A stretch of 64,000 nt of DNA, from assembly GCA_014654535.1 (NCBI GenBank), contig BNBA01000011.1, positions 1-64,000 on the forward strand. The letters are read 5' to 3'. Of the stretch, positions 36,106 through 46,063 are shown one piece after another. The translations under genes and the position numbers were made by a program. Below the pieces are notes generated by a model. That model was not told the origin of the DNA. It saw only the letters and a program-made list of their open reading frames with translations, and made no database searches. Source of the DNA: Xanthomonas boreopolis. GTDB lineage: Bacteria; Pseudomonadota; Gammaproteobacteria; Xanthomonadales; Xanthomonadaceae. Position 1 is the first letter of the stretch. Each line of letters opens with the position of its first letter.

Positions 36106-37401
36106 TCATGGGCGTGCCGCCGCGATATCCGTCCCCGACAGCGCCTTCAGCGCCGCCTGCAGCTTGCGTCGCTGTTCCTCGTCCTCGCTGGCCGCCAGCC
36201 CTTGCTGCAGCAGCGCGCGGGCATCGTCGTCGCGGCCGAAGCGCTCGGCCAGCAGCATCGCGGCATCCAGCGACCATTGCGGCGCCTGCGGCGAGCGTGG
36301 CCAGGTCTTCAGCATCGCCGAGAGGATGTCGCCGGCGAGCTGGTACTGGCCGGCCAGGCGCGCGCGCTCGGCCAGCAGCGCCGCCTGGGCGTCCTGCGCC
36401 GGGACGAAATCCGGTTGTTGGTCGAGCATCTCCCGCATCAGCGCGAGCGCGCGCCGTTCCTGGCGCTCGTCGACCAGGCGCGAGACGTAATGGCGGGCGT
36501 GTTCGCGCAGTTCGTCCCGGCGCGCGCCCTGCCGGAGCAAGCGATGGTAGAGCTCGTGCACCGGCAGGCCCACGGCGCGGCTGCGCACGGCGGCGCGCAG
36601 CGTCTCCAGCGCGGCTTCGGGGTGGCCGTCGCGGACCTGCCCCTCGGCCTCGTCGAGCAGGGGCCGGTCCGGGTCATGCCGGTCCGGTGCGTCCAGCGCG
36701 TCGGGCTCGAAGCCCAGCACCTCATGGTACTGGTAGACCAGGTAGCCCATCAGGTGGAAGGTGGCGAACAGGCCCCAGATCGAGACCACGGTGATCGCCA
36801 GGTCGTCCAAGACCGGGGGCAGGTAGCGGTGCAGCCAGCGGTTGGCGGTGAAGGCGCTGCCCTGGATCACGAACAGCAGGCCGAATGCGGCCAGGTAGGG
36901 CCAGCCGATGCGCGTGGCCAGGCCCAGCGATACCGCCGGATTGAGCGCCCTGCGCAACGAGCCGTCCAGCGCCAGCGAGATCACGCATCCCGGCTGCAGC
37001 AGCGCGGCGAGCAGCAACGCCACCCCGGTCAGGGCAGGGCTGCGGGTGAGCAGCGCCACGGCCGCCACCGCGGCGACCATCAGGATCATCAGCAGGATCA
37101 GCCGCAGCACCGTTCCGTCGCCGACGTCGAAGCCGTGCTGGGGCGACTCCAGGTGCCCGTTGGCGGTGTGGCGCAGGATCTCGAAGGCGTACTTGTAGAT
37201 CGCCAGCCAGGTGACGATGGCGATGATCCAGCCCACGCCCGGCAATATCCCCAGCAGGCTGCACAGGGTCAACGCGACCAGCGTCCATAGCGCCGAGCCC
37301 TGCAGCGGATACAAGGCGATCGCGCGGGTGCGGGTCCAGAACGGTGCGGGTGCGGCGCTGTGGCCGGACCGTGCCCGCGTCCGGTAACGACGGTCTTCCA
37401 T
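36106..37401 (-). CDS. Membrane protein with DUF4013-like core and TPR-like tail
   Basis: The 431-residue protein has about six hydrophobic segments in residues 35-230, the region resembling the DUF4013 family (LGILPGVGWIIAIVTWLAIY, then FEILRHTANGHLE). Roughly 190 residues of soluble alpha-helices follow, with TPR-like spacing (ALALMREMLDQQPDFVPAQD, then LAGDILSAMLKTWPRSPQAP). The function is unknown. A 25-bp gap separates its stop from the convergent rhomboid gene. Confidence 0.7.
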   Translation of the reverse strand: MEDRRYRTRARSGHSAAPAPFWTRTRAIALYPLQGSALWTLVALTLCSLLGILPGVGWIIAIVTWLAIYKYAFEILRHTANGHLESPQHGFDVGDGTVLRLILLMILMVAAVAAVALLTRSPALTGVALLLAALLQPGCVISLALDGSLRRALNPAVSLGLATRIGWPYLAAFGLLFVIQGSAFTANRWLHRYLPPVLDDLAITVVSIWGLFATFHLMGYLVYQYHEVLGFEPDALDAPDRHDPDRPLLDEAEGQVRDGHPEAALETLRAAVRSRAVGLPVHELYHRLLRQGARRDELREHARHYVSRLVDERQERRALALMREMLDQQPDFVPAQDAQAALLAERARLAGQYQLAGDILSAMLKTWPRSPQAPQWSLDAAMLLAERFGRDDDARALLQQGLAASEDEEQRRKLQAALKALSGTDIAAARP

Positions 37402-37627
37402 GACATTCCCCTGAGTGTCGATGGCGGATTTTGGCGGGAACGGCAGCGGCGGTGCAATCGGGTCGGTGGCATGGCCTGCCGTGGCGCCCGAGGCTCCCGC
37501 GGGCGCATTCGTGCGCTGCCCGCGCTGGGGGATTCCGCTCCCGCGCGATATGCCGATGTTCGAGTGGCCGTGCCCGGGTTCCTTTCCCCACCCGGCATGC
37601 GGGAGGGCCGGGTGGAGCGACGGCGCG

Positions 37628-39136
37628 CTAGCGCTTGCCCCCGAAAATGCCGCCGAGGATGCCGCGCACGATCTGCTGGCCGAGCTTGCTGCCGACCGTG
37701 CGGGTGGTCTGCTTGGCCATGGTTTCCAGCAGGCCCTGGCGGCGCTTGGTGCCGAACACCACGTCCTTGACCGCCTGGCCCCAGTCGTTGCCGGCTTGCG
37801 CCTCGTCCTGCTCGCGGGTGCGGGCGGGCGGGGCGCCGGCCTTGGCGGATTGCTCGCCGGCGCGCTTGGCCAGCATCTCGGCGGCCGATTCGCGGTTGAC
37901 CGCGGTGTCGTACTTGCCGCCGACCGGGCTGGTGGCGCGGACCTGGGCGCGCTCGGCGTCGGTGATGGCGCCCATCCGGCAGCGCGGCGGGGCGACCAGG
38001 GTCTGCTGCACCGGCATCGGCACGCCCTTGTCCTGCAGCGTGGACACGAGCGCTTCGCCGGTGCCCAGGCTGGAGATGGTCGTGGCGACGTCCAGCTTGG
38101 GGTTGGCGACGAAGGTCTCCGCGGCGGTCTTCACCGCCTTCTGGTCGCGCGGCGTGTAGGCGCGCAGCGCGTGCTGCACGCGGTTGCCGAGCTGGCCGAG
38201 GATGTTGTCCGGCACGTCGTCGGGGAACTGCGAGCAGAAGTACACGCCCACGCCCTTGGAGCGGATCAGCCGCACCACCTGTTCGATGCGCTGCACCAGC
38301 GCCGGCGGCGCGTCGTCGAACAGCAGGTGGGCCTCGTCGAACACGAACACCAGCTTGGGCTTGTCCAGGTCGCCGACCTCGGGCAGCCGCTCGAACAGCT
38401 CCGACAGCAGCCACAGCAGGAAGGTCGAGTACAGGCGCGGCTTGAGGATCAGCTGCGCGGCGGCGAGGATGCCGATCACGCCGCGGCCGTCCGGGGCCGT
38501 GCGCATGATGTCGGCCAGGTCCAGCGCCGGTTCGCCGAAGAAGCCCTCGCCACCGTCCTGCGACAGCCGCAACAGCGCGCGCTGGATCGCCGAGACCGAC
38601 TGCGCGCCGATCAGGCCGTATTCGGTGGAGACTTCCTTGCGTTCCTCGACCACCAGGTTGAGCAGGGCGCGCAGGTCGTCCAGGTCGAGCAGGAGCAGGC
38701 CACGGTCGTCGGCGAGCTTGAACACGATGTCGAGCACGCCGGCCTGGGTGTCGTTGAGTTCCAGGATGCGCGCCAGCAGGGTCGGGCCCATCTCGCTGAC
38801 GGTGGTGCGCACCGGATGGCCGAGCTGGCCGTACAGGTCCCAGAACACCACCGGGCTGGCGCCGGGCGCGTAGTCGGCCACGCCGATGTCCTTGGCGCGC
38901 TGCAGCAGCTTGTCGTTGCCATCGCCGGGCATGGCCAGGCCGGCCACGTCGCCCTTCACGTCGGCCATGAACACCGGCACGCCGATCCGCGAGAAACCTT
39001 CGGCCAGGGTCATCAGGGTGACGGTCTTGCCGGTGCCGGTGGCGCCGGCCACCAGGCCATGGCGGTTGCCGAAGCGGGGATTCAGGACGACCTGGATGTC
39101 GTCGGTGATGCCTTTGCCGAGCAGGATCGGGTCCAT
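37628..39136 (-). CDS. yjgR: HerA/YjgR-type ATPase (DUF853)
   Basis: The 502-residue cytosolic protein begins with MDPILLGKGITDDIQ and a Walker A motif, GATGTGKTVTLMTL, at about residues 31-44. The Walker B region is KLVFVFDEAHLLFDDAP, followed by the sensor region VYFCSQFPDDVPDNIL. It matches the DUF853 family of HerA-like NTPases (E. coli YjgR) along its full length. The C-terminal part is a variable linker with a glycine-rich end. The biological role of the family is not settled, although nucleic-acid motor activity is suspected. Confidence 0.88.
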   Translation of the reverse strand: MDPILLGKGITDDIQVVLNPRFGNRHGLVAGATGTGKTVTLMTLAEGFSRIGVPVFMADVKGDVAGLAMPGDGNDKLLQRAKDIGVADYAPGASPVVFWDLYGQLGHPVRTTVSEMGPTLLARILELNDTQAGVLDIVFKLADDRGLLLLDLDDLRALLNLVVEERKEVSTEYGLIGAQSVSAIQRALLRLSQDGGEGFFGEPALDLADIMRTAPDGRGVIGILAAAQLILKPRLYSTFLLWLLSELFERLPEVGDLDKPKLVFVFDEAHLLFDDAPPALVQRIEQVVRLIRSKGVGVYFCSQFPDDVPDNILGQLGNRVQHALRAYTPRDQKAVKTAAETFVANPKLDVATTISSLGTGEALVSTLQDKGVPMPVQQTLVAPPRCRMGAITDAERAQVRATSPVGGKYDTAVNRESAAEMLAKRAGEQSAKAGAPPARTREQDEAQAGNDWGQAVKDVVFGTKRRQGLLETMAKQTTRTVGSKLGQQIVRGILGGIFGGKR

Positions 39137-39258
39137 GGCGGTCTGCGGATGGGAGGTGACCGGATTCTAACGGCGGACTGTCCTCCCGGCGCCAGTCGCC
39201 TTGCTCCGGCGCACGGCCGGCGGCTACCCTGCGGGCCTTTCCGTCGCGCCCGCCCACG

Positions 39259-40830
39259 ATGCCGCTTTCCCGATTCGCGCCGCCCCTCCGGTCGACCCTG
39301 GCCGTCGCCCTCCTGATGTCGTTGTTGCCCGCCGCGCACGCGGCCTCGCGCGAGGAGAAGATCGCCGCGCTCGACCAGCGCATGGCCGCGGCCGAGAAGC
39401 GCTACCGCGACGGCATGGTGCTGGTGAACAACTCCGACCCGAGGGGGCAGGCGGAGACCGACGCCGCGCTGGAGGACATGGAGGACGTCATCGATGCCTG
39501 CCTCAAGCTGCGCGGCTGCCAGGTCAACACGATGCTGGCCGGCTACAAGCGCCTGCTGAAGGCCAACGTCGATGCCGAGGCGGCGGCCAGCGACGAGGAG
39601 GGCGACGAGTTGCTCGAGGCCGATCCGGACCACATCGGCCCGCTCGCCGCGGACGTGCCCGAGGCGGCGCGCGCCGCCGACCTGCTCAACGACCACCGCC
39701 ATGCCTTCGACGACATGGTCCAGTACAACGCCGCGGTGCAGGCCGGCATCCGGCGCTGGCTGACCGACCTGCGGCCGGCGCTGCTGACCAGCTACGAGAA
39801 CTACGAGAACCTGCGCGCGATCATGTGGCCGGAATGGCAGAAGCGCGGCCTGCCCGAAGCGCTGCTGTTCGGCATCATGGCCAAGGAGTCCAACGGCCGC
39901 GTGCACGCCAGCTCGCGCGCCGGCGCGGCCGGGTTGATGCAGTTCATGCCGGCGACCGCGGCGCGCTTCGGCCTGGGGCCGGACGGCACCGGTTTCGATA
40001 CCCGCTTCGATGCGCGCAGCGCCGCCGAGGCCAGCGCGAGCTACATCAACGAGCGCCTGGCCGAACTCAACCGCAGCGTCGAGCTGGCGCTGGCCGCCTA
40101 CAACGGCGGCGAGGGCCGCGCGGCGCGCGTGTTCGCCCAGACGGGCGGGCGCAACTTCTGGGACCAGTCGGTTTACGAGCAGTTCCCGGCCGAGACCAAG
40201 GACTACGTGCCGATGGTGATCGCCGCCGCATGGATCTTCCTGCATCCGCGCCAGTACGGGGTGGAATTCCCCAAGATCAACGCGCAGCCGGCCACGCTGC
40301 GGCTGGCCAAGTCGACCACGATCTACGAGTTGACCATCTGCCTGGGCAGCGCCGGTACCCGCGACGGCTACATGCGCGTGCTGCGCAACCTCAACCCGCG
40401 CTACGAGGCGGACGGCTGGATCCCGGCGGGCACGCTGATCAATGCCAACACGCGCATCGTCGGGCTGTACAACAGGTACTGCGTGAGCGGCCCGCGCGCC
40501 GACCTGGCGCGGACCCTGATCACCGCCGACCTGAACGCGGCGATCGTGCGCCCCGCGCCGAACAGCTATACCGGCAGCGTCGCGGTGGGCGATGCCTCCC
40601 CGATCGCCGCCGGCGTGCCGACCACGGTGGCCACCGGCCGGCCGGAGCCGGCCAAGCCGAAAGCGAAGCAGGCGCGCAGCTACAAGGTCGCCAAGGGCGA
40701 CACGCTGGGCCGCATCGCGCAGAAGTACCAGTGCGAGCTGAAGGAGCTTGCCCGCGCCAACGGGCTCAAGGCGCCGGCCTATGCGATCAAGCCGGGGCAG
40801 ACGATCAAGCTGCAGGGCTGCGACAAGTAG
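39259..40830 (+). CDS. MltD-like membrane-bound lytic transglycosylase with LysM
   Basis: The 523-residue protein has a signal peptide ending near LPAAHAA, a charged helical N-terminal region, an SLT transglycosylase domain around residues 200-300, and one LysM motif in the last 50 residues (YKVAKGDTLGRIAQKYQCEL). The catalytic Glu210 lies in FGIMAKESNG, followed by AAGLMQFMPATAARFGL and LALAAYNGGEGRAAR. It cleaves the glycan strand with formation of 1,6-anhydro ends in the periplasm, as MltD does. The start is followed directly by the signal. It stands alone, with a repeat-filled gap downstream. Confidence 0.9.
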   Translation: MPLSRFAPPLRSTLAVALLMSLLPAAHAASREEKIAALDQRMAAAEKRYRDGMVLVNNSDPRGQAETDAALEDMEDVIDACLKLRGCQVNTMLAGYKRLLKANVDAEAAASDEEGDELLEADPDHIGPLAADVPEAARAADLLNDHRHAFDDMVQYNAAVQAGIRRWLTDLRPALLTSYENYENLRAIMWPEWQKRGLPEALLFGIMAKESNGRVHASSRAGAAGLMQFMPATAARFGLGPDGTGFDTRFDARSAAEASASYINERLAELNRSVELALAAYNGGEGRAARVFAQTGGRNFWDQSVYEQFPAETKDYVPMVIAAAWIFLHPRQYGVEFPKINAQPATLRLAKSTTIYELTICLGSAGTRDGYMRVLRNLNPRYEADGWIPAGTLINANTRIVGLYNRYCVSGPRADLARTLITADLNAAIVRPAPNSYTGSVAVGDASPIAAGVPTTVATGRPEPAKPKAKQARSYKVAKGDTLGRIAQKYQCELKELARANGLKAPAYAIKPGQTIKLQGCDK

Positions 40831-40849
40831 GCCGTGGGCAAGTAGTGCC

Positions 40850-41010
40850 CCTCTCTTCCGCGCCGCTGGCGTGGGTGGGAAATGGGGTGGGACGGGGCGA
40901 GGGTACGGGGGCGACGCCCCCAGCCTTGTTTAAATCCCATGAGGCTTCGCCCGAACCCCCATCCGCCCCCGCGGGCCCTTCTCCCGAGGGGAGAAGGGGG
41001 CACCGGACAA
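40850..41010. repeat. Palindromic intergenic repeats between the MltD-like gene and psd
   Basis: The region holds GGGGGCGACGCCCCC and a strong hairpin, CCCTTCTCCCGAGGGGAGAAGGG (near 40977-41000), plus GAGGGTAC and facing GGGGTGGGA motifs, as in the 2796-2970 gap. No open frame here is supported. Confidence 0.6.
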
Positions 41011-41043
41011 CACGCCTTCATCCCTGGAGGGATAAGGAAAAAC

Positions 41044-41901
41044 TCAGTCCCGCCGTGCCAGCGCCTGCCCGAGCTTCACCGGACTCTCCGCCTGCAACCC
41101 CGGGGCGAACGCGGCCACCCCGGGCGGCAACAGCACGATCACCGTGGAGCCGTAGTTGAACCGCGCCATCTCGGCGAACCGCTCCAGCACGATGCCCTTG
41201 CCGCGCCAGTCCTTGCGGGTGATGCGGTCGCCATAGGCGGGGATTTCCACGCCGCTCCACACGGTTTCCACCCCGGACACCAGCAGCGCGCCGACCATCA
41301 CCTGCACCATCGGCCCGAAGTCGGTGTCGAAGTGGCAGACCAGCCGCTCGTTGCGGGCGAACAGCCTCGGCACGTTGCGCACCGCGTCCGGGCCGACGCT
41401 GAACAGGCGGCCGGGCACATGCACGGTCTCGCGCAGCGTGCCGGTCCACGGCATGTGCACGCGGTGGTAGTCGCGCGGTGACAGGTAGACGGTGGCGAAC
41501 AGGCCGTCGTTGAACGGCGAGGCGGCGGCCTCGTCGCCGAGCAGTTCGGCGGCGGTGAAGGATTGCCCCTTGGCCTGGAAGATGCGGCCGGCCTGGATCG
41601 GGCCGAGCTGGCTGATGCGGCCGTCGGCCGGCATCAGCAGGGTGCGCGGGTCCGGGTCGGCCTGGCGCGCGCCGGGTTTCAGCGGACGGGTGAAGAACGC
41701 ATTGAAGCTGGGATAGGCGCGGGCATCGGGCTCGGCGGCCTCGGCGAGGTTGACATCGAACTTGGCCACTACGGTGTCGATCAGGCGCTGCTTGATCGCG
41801 GGATGGGTCGAATACGCCAGCCGGCGCGCCAGCGACGACAGTAGGCGGTGCGGCAGGGCGTAGGTCAGGGTGGTAATGGAGCGTGTCATGCACTTTTTCA
41901 T
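41044..41901 (-). CDS. psd: Phosphatidylserine decarboxylase proenzyme
   Basis: This protein of up to 285 residues makes phosphatidylethanolamine at the inner membrane. It has the family motifs [24 protein letters not shown] (catalytic His), and FNYGSTVI, where cleavage before Ser252 creates the pyruvoyl group. [13 protein letters not shown] is also conserved. The length and motif order match E. coli Psd. The start is uncertain: the 41901 ATG lies within one arm of a palindromic intergenic element that also occurs inverted at 42123-42148, so the ATG at 41889 (MTRSITTL) may be the true start. No clear ribosome-binding site helps choose. Confidence 0.93.
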   Translation of the reverse strand: MKKCMTRSITTLTYALPHRLLSSLARRLAYSTHPAIKQRLIDTVVAKFDVNLAEAAEPDARAYPSFNAFFTRPLKPGARQADPDPRTLLMPADGRISQLGPIQAGRIFQAKGQSFTAAELLGDEAAASPFNDGLFATVYLSPRDYHRVHMPWTGTLRETVHVPGRLFSVGPDAVRNVPRLFARNERLVCHFDTDFGPMVQVMVGALLVSGVETVWSGVEIPAYGDRITRKDWRGKGIVLERFAEMARFNYGSTVIVLLPPGVAAFAPGLQAESPVKLGQALARRD

Positions 41902-42148
41902 GAGATGCGTTGGTCGTCAGCGGTACGGAGCGTGTGTTGCGTGGGGCAGCCTTGGCTGGCCGCCAAGGCGAGCCGCGCGGCGCTGGCTCCGTGCCGCTGA
42001 CGACCAACCCTCCGGGAAGTCCCTTGGGACGCGCCGATCCTGCGTTGCGCGCCTTGCCCAGGCGGCCGGCCTGGGCGGCGCCGCGCGCCCCCTTGGCTCG
42101 CCGCGCCCCAAGGGGCTTCGCACTCATGAAAGAGTGCATGGCACGCTC
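41879..42148. repeat. Nested palindromic intergenic element
   Basis: Two inverted pairs are nested. The outer arms, 41879-41904 and 42123-42148, are 26-nt inverse copies with two mismatches. The inner arms, 41909-41931 and 41986-42008, are 23-nt inverse copies with one mismatch (GTTGGTCGTCAGCGG...). The left outer arm covers the first codons of psd. No transposase frame, and no direct repeats marking an insertion, were seen at the ends. Confidence 0.75.
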
Positions 42149-42154
42149 TACAAC

Positions 42155-42805
42155 TCAAGGGGCGGTTTCCTGGGTCAGCTTGGTGAAGTCGGCGGCGATC
42201 GCCTGCGGGTCGAGCGGGGGGCGGATCAGGCCGGCGAGGCGGCCTGCCGGGTCGAGCACGGCGATGCCGGCCGAATGGTCCATGCTGTAGTCGTTCGGGT
42301 TCTCGTCGAAGTGCTTGCCCGGCACCTTCTGGAACACGAAGCCGAGCGCGGTGGCGAAGCGCTCCAGCGAGGGCGTGTCGGCGGTGGCGGCGAGGGTGTC
42401 CTTGTGGAAGGCATGGGCGTACTCGCCCAGCCTCGCCGGCGGGTCGCGGTCGGGGTCGACCGAGACGAAGAGCACGCGCGGGCGCAGCGAGTCGGGGATC
42501 GATTCCCACTGCTTCTGCGCGATCGCCAGGTCGGCCAGCGTGGTCGGGCACACGTCCGGGCAGAACGTGAAGCCGAGGAACACCAGCGTCCAATGCCCCT
42601 TGAGCTCGCCCGGGACCAGCTGGGTGCCGTCGGACTGGCGCAGGCTGAAGTCGGGCAGGGTGCGCGGCTGCGGGTAGAAGGTCACGGTGCGGGTGTCCGG
42701 CCACGGCGCGGGCTTGCCGCCGCCCAGCAGCTTCTGTCCGAGCAGCAGGCCCAGCCCGGCGGCCAGCGCCACCACCAGCACGATCAAGGTATTCCGGTTG
42801 AACAT
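42155..42805 (-). CDS. SCO1/SenC-family copper chaperone
   Basis: The 216-residue protein has one N-terminal membrane anchor (TLIVLVVALAAGLGLLLGQ) and a thioredoxin-fold domain facing the periplasm. The copper ligands are visible: the CxxxC pair in FTFCPDVCPTT and the His in YSMDHSAGIAVL. The family delivers copper to the CuA site of cytochrome c oxidase. The gene lies upstream of psd in the same direction but is separated from it by the nested palindromic element. It is divergent from prmB, and about 80 bp hold both promoters. Confidence 0.92.
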   Translation of the reverse strand: MFNRNTLIVLVVALAAGLGLLLGQKLLGGGKPAPWPDTRTVTFYPQPRTLPDFSLRQSDGTQLVPGELKGHWTLVFLGFTFCPDVCPTTLADLAIAQKQWESIPDSLRPRVLFVSVDPDRDPPARLGEYAHAFHKDTLAATADTPSLERFATALGFVFQKVPGKHFDENPNDYSMDHSAGIAVLDPAGRLAGLIRPPLDPQAIAADFTKLTQETAP

Positions 42806-42851
42806 GGACGTTTCCGATGCAACAGACGCTCAATCATACCGGCGGGAACCC

Positions 42852-42857
42852 TATAAT
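42852..42857 (+). promoter_or_regulatory. -10 box of prmB
   Basis: A perfect TATAAT lies 28 bp upstream of the prmB ATG. No good -35 match is visible. Confidence 0.55.
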
Positions 42858-42885
42858 CGGGGGCCGACCTGACCCAGCTGTTGCC

Positions 42886-43812
42886 ATGACTGCCGCCGCG
42901 GCCGACGAACTGCACACGATCATCGACCTGATCCGCTACGGCGCCAGCCGTTTCAACGAAGCCGGCCTGACCTTCGGCCACAGCTACGACAACGCGCTGG
43001 ACGAGGCCACCCAGCTGGTCCTGCACGCGCTGCACCTGCCGCACGACCTCGGCCCGGCCTACGGCCAGGCGCGCCTGCTGCGCGCCGAGAAGGACGCGGT
43101 GCTGGCGCTGTTCCAGCGCCGCATCGACGAGCGCGTGCCGGCCGCCTACCTGACCGGCGAGGCCTGGTTCGCCGGGTTGAGCTTCAAGAGCGACGCGCGC
43201 GCGCTGGTGCCGCGCTCGCCGATCGCCGAGCTGATCGAGGCCGGCTTCGAGCCCTGGCTGGCCGGGCGCGACGTGCACCGCGCGCTCGACCTGTGCACCG
43301 GCTCGGGCTGCATCGCCATCGCCATGGGCCACTACAACCCGAACTGGGACGTGGACGGCGTGGACATCAGCGACGACGCGCTGGCGCTGGCGGCCGAGAA
43401 CAAGGAGCGCCTGCTCGCGCACAACGTCACGCTGCTCAAGTCCGACCTGTTCGACGGGCTGACCGGCCGCCACTACGACCTGATCGTCACCAACCCGCCC
43501 TACGTCACCAACGCCGAGACCGACGCCCTGCCGAAGGAGTATTCCTACGAGCCGGAGCTGGGCCTGCGTGCCGGCGAGGACGGCCTGGACCTGGTGCTGA
43601 AGATCCTGCGCGACGCCCCGCTGCACCTGAGCGAGGACGGCCTGCTGATCTGCGAGGTCGGCGATTCCGAGCAGCACCTGGTCAAGCTGCTGCCGGAGGT
43701 CGATTTCGCCTGGATCGAGTTCAAGGTCGGGCAGATGGGCATCTTCGCGGTGGAGTGCCGCGAGCTGATCCGCCACAACGCCCGCATCGCGGAGCTGGCC
43801 GCGCAGCGATGA
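42886..43812 (+). CDS. prmB: Ribosomal protein L3 glutamine methyltransferase
   Basis: The 308-residue SAM-dependent enzyme methylates the glutamine of ribosomal protein L3 in the cytosol. It has the SAM-binding motif [15 protein letters not shown] and the catalytic NPPYV in [12 protein letters not shown]. The N-terminal [20 protein letters not shown] and [14 protein letters not shown] mark PrmB rather than PrmC (HemK). ATG 42886 matches the family N-terminus. It overlaps aroC by four bases (ATGA), a linkage common in gammaproteobacteria. Confidence 0.95.
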   Translation: MTAAAADELHTIIDLIRYGASRFNEAGLTFGHSYDNALDEATQLVLHALHLPHDLGPAYGQARLLRAEKDAVLALFQRRIDERVPAAYLTGEAWFAGLSFKSDARALVPRSPIAELIEAGFEPWLAGRDVHRALDLCTGSGCIAIAMGHYNPNWDVDGVDISDDALALAAENKERLLAHNVTLLKSDLFDGLTGRHYDLIVTNPPYVTNAETDALPKEYSYEPELGLRAGEDGLDLVLKILRDAPLHLSEDGLLICEVGDSEQHLVKLLPEVDFAWIEFKVGQMGIFAVECRELIRHNARIAELAAQR

Positions 43813-44912
43813 GCTCCAATTCGTTCGGCAAGCTGTTCACCGTCACGACCTTCGGCGAATCGCACGGGCCGGCGATCGGCTGCGTCATCGACGGCTGCCC
43901 GCCGGGCCTGGCGATCGCCGCCGAGGAGTTCGCCCACGACCTGCAGCGGCGCGCCACCGGCAAGACCCGCCACACCTCGGCGCGGCGCGAGGCAGACGAG
44001 GTCGAGATCCTGTCCGGCGTCTACGAAGGCGTCACCACCGGCACGCCGATCGCGCTGCTGATCCGCAACACCGACCAGCGCAGCAAGGACTACGCCACCA
44101 TCGCCGCGCAGTTCCGCCCCGGCCATGCCGACTACAGCTACTGGCAGAAGTACGGCATCCGCGATCCGCGCGGCGGCGGCCGCAGCTCCGCGCGCGAGAC
44201 CACGATGCGGGTGGCCGCCGGCGTCGTCGCCAAGAAGTGGCTGAAGCAGCGCCACGGCGTGAGCGTGCGCGGCTACCTGTCGCAACTGGGCGAGATCAGG
44301 CCCGAGGGCTTCGACTGGAGCGCGGTCGAGGACAATCCGTTCTTCTGGCCGCACGCCGCGCAGGTGCCGGCGCTGGAGGCCTACATGGACGCGCTGCGCA
44401 AGTCCGGCGACTCGGTCGGCGCGCGCGTGGACGTGGTCGCCGATGGCGTGCCGCCCGGTTGGGGCGAGCCGATCTACGGCAAGCTCGACGGCGAACTGGC
44501 CGCGGCGCTGATGAGCATCAACGCGGTCAAGGGCGTGGAGATCGGCGACGGTTTCGCCAGCGCGGCGCAGAAGGGCACCGAGCATCGCGACCTGATCACG
44601 CCGCAGGGCTTTCTCAGCAACCATGCCGGCGGCATCCTCGGCGGCATCTCCACCGGCCAGCAGGTCGTCGCCTCGATCGCGCTCAAGCCCACCTCCAGCC
44701 TGCGCCTGCCGGGCCGGACCGTGGATGTGGATGGCAACCCGGTCGAGGTGGTCACCACCGGCCGCCACGATCCCTGCGTCGGCATCCGCGCCACCCCGAT
44801 CGCCGAGGCGATGGTCGCGCTGGTGCTGATGGACCAGGCGCTGCGCCATCGCGCCCAATGCGGCGACGTCGGCGAGGTCGCGCCGCGCATCCCGGGGAGC
44901 GTCGATGGCTGA
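43809..44912 (+). CDS. aroC: Chorismate synthase
   Basis: The 367-residue enzyme makes chorismate, the last step of the shikimate pathway, using reduced [46 protein letters not shown], and the R-H-D-P-C segment [18 protein letters not shown] are diagnostic. It is translationally coupled to prmB and overlaps the next dehydrogenase gene by eight bases. Chorismate feeds the tryptophan genes further along the window. Confidence 0.98.
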   Translation: MSSNSFGKLFTVTTFGESHGPAIGCVIDGCPPGLAIAAEEFAHDLQRRATGKTRHTSARREADEVEILSGVYEGVTTGTPIALLIRNTDQRSKDYATIAAQFRPGHADYSYWQKYGIRDPRGGGRSSARETTMRVAAGVVAKKWLKQRHGVSVRGYLSQLGEIRPEGFDWSAVEDNPFFWPHAAQVPALEAYMDALRKSGDSVGARVDVVADGVPPGWGEPIYGKLDGELAAALMSINAVKGVEIGDGFASAAQKGTEHRDLITPQGFLSNHAGGILGGISTGQQVVASIALKPTSSLRLPGRTVDVDGNPVEVVTTGRHDPCVGIRATPIAEAMVALVLMDQALRHRAQCGDVGEVAPRIPGSVDG

Positions 44913-45948
44913 GTCGCGGCCACGCGTGTGGGTCAGCCAGCCGCTGTTCGACGACGTCGTCGCGCAGCTGGGCGAGCATTTCGAGCTGGCCACCACCGCG
45001 GACGTGACCGCGTATTCGCCGCAGGAACTGGCGGCGAAGCTCGCGCCTTTGGACGGCGCGCTGGTGACGCTCAACGAGCGCATCGGCGAGGCCGAGATCG
45101 CCGGCGCGCCGAGGCTGCGCGCGATCGCCAACGTCGGCGTCGGCTACAACAACCTGGACATCGCCGCGCTCAGCGTGGCCGGCATCGTGGCGACCAACAC
45201 GCCCGACGTGCTGACCGAGACCACCGCCGACCTGGGCTTCGCCCTGCTGATGGCGGCGGCGCGGCGCATCACCGAATCCGAGCGCTGGCTGCGCGACGGG
45301 CAGTGGGGGCAGTGGTCGTTCAAGACCATGCTCGGCGCCGACGTGCACGGCGCCACGCTGGGCATCCTCGGCATGGGACGGATCGGCCAGGGCATCGCGC
45401 GCCGCGGCCACCACGGCTTCGGCATGAAGGTGCTGTACCACAACCGCTCGCGGCTGCCGGAAGGCGTCGAGCGCGAGGTCGGCGCGCGCTACGTCGGCTT
45501 CGACGCGCTGTTGGCGCAGGCCGACCACCTGGTGCTGGTGTTGCCGTACAGCGCCGCCTCGCACCACGTCATCGACGCGGCCGCGCTGGCGAAGATGAAG
45601 CCGACCGCGACGCTGGTCAACGTCGCCCGTGGCGGCCTGGTCGACGAGTTGGCACTGGCCGACGCGCTGGCCAACGGCCGCCTGGCGGCGGCCGGGCTCG
45701 ACGTCTACGAGCGCGAACCGCAGGTGCGCCCGGAGTTGCTGGCGCTGCGCAACGTGGTGCTCACGCCGCACATCGGCAGCGCCTCGCTGGCCACGCGCCG
45801 GGCGATGGTGCAGCTGGCGGTGGACAACCTGGTCGCGGCGCTGGGCGTCGGTCCCGATGCCGGCCACCCGCCGTGCGCGATCAACCTCGACGCGGCCAAG
45901 GCGGCCGGCGGCACCGCGGGCGCGGGCAAAACCGGCGAGAAACGATAG
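44905..45948 (+). CDS. D-2-hydroxyacid dehydrogenase (NAD(P)-dependent)
   Basis: The 347-residue enzyme has the D-isomer-specific 2-hydroxyacid dehydrogenase layout: a substrate domain with [14 protein letters not shown], an NAD(P)-binding motif [16 protein letters not shown], the Arg of [11 protein letters not shown], and the catalytic Glu and His in LDVYEREP and LTPHIGSAS. The family includes glyoxylate/hydroxypyruvate reductases (GhrB-like) and phosphoglycerate dehydrogenases; the sequence looks closer to the first group, which is an inference. It overlaps the aroC 3' end, so it is expressed with it. Confidence 0.88.
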   Translation: MAESRPRVWVSQPLFDDVVAQLGEHFELATTADVTAYSPQELAAKLAPLDGALVTLNERIGEAEIAGAPRLRAIANVGVGYNNLDIAALSVAGIVATNTPDVLTETTADLGFALLMAAARRITESERWLRDGQWGQWSFKTMLGADVHGATLGILGMGRIGQGIARRGHHGFGMKVLYHNRSRLPEGVEREVGARYVGFDALLAQADHLVLVLPYSAASHHVIDAAALAKMKPTATLVNVARGGLVDELALADALANGRLAAAGLDVYEREPQVRPELLALRNVVLTPHIGSASLATRRAMVQLAVDNLVAALGVGPDAGHPPCAINLDAAKAAGGTAGAGKTGEKR

Positions 45949-46063
45949 GGAACCTCCGCGGCCGTATCCGGAGGTTCCCCGAACCCGTTGGTGCGATTCC
46001 CTCGCAAGAGCGCGCACATCCATGTGCCGTTATCAAACTTCGTTTCCTATCCAAAGGTCCGCA

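Noticed and set aside
41910-42290. A plus-strand coding sequence in the psd-SCO gap
   Set aside because: It runs through both inverted pairs of the palindromic element and into the antisense of the SCO gene, with no family similarity and biased composition.
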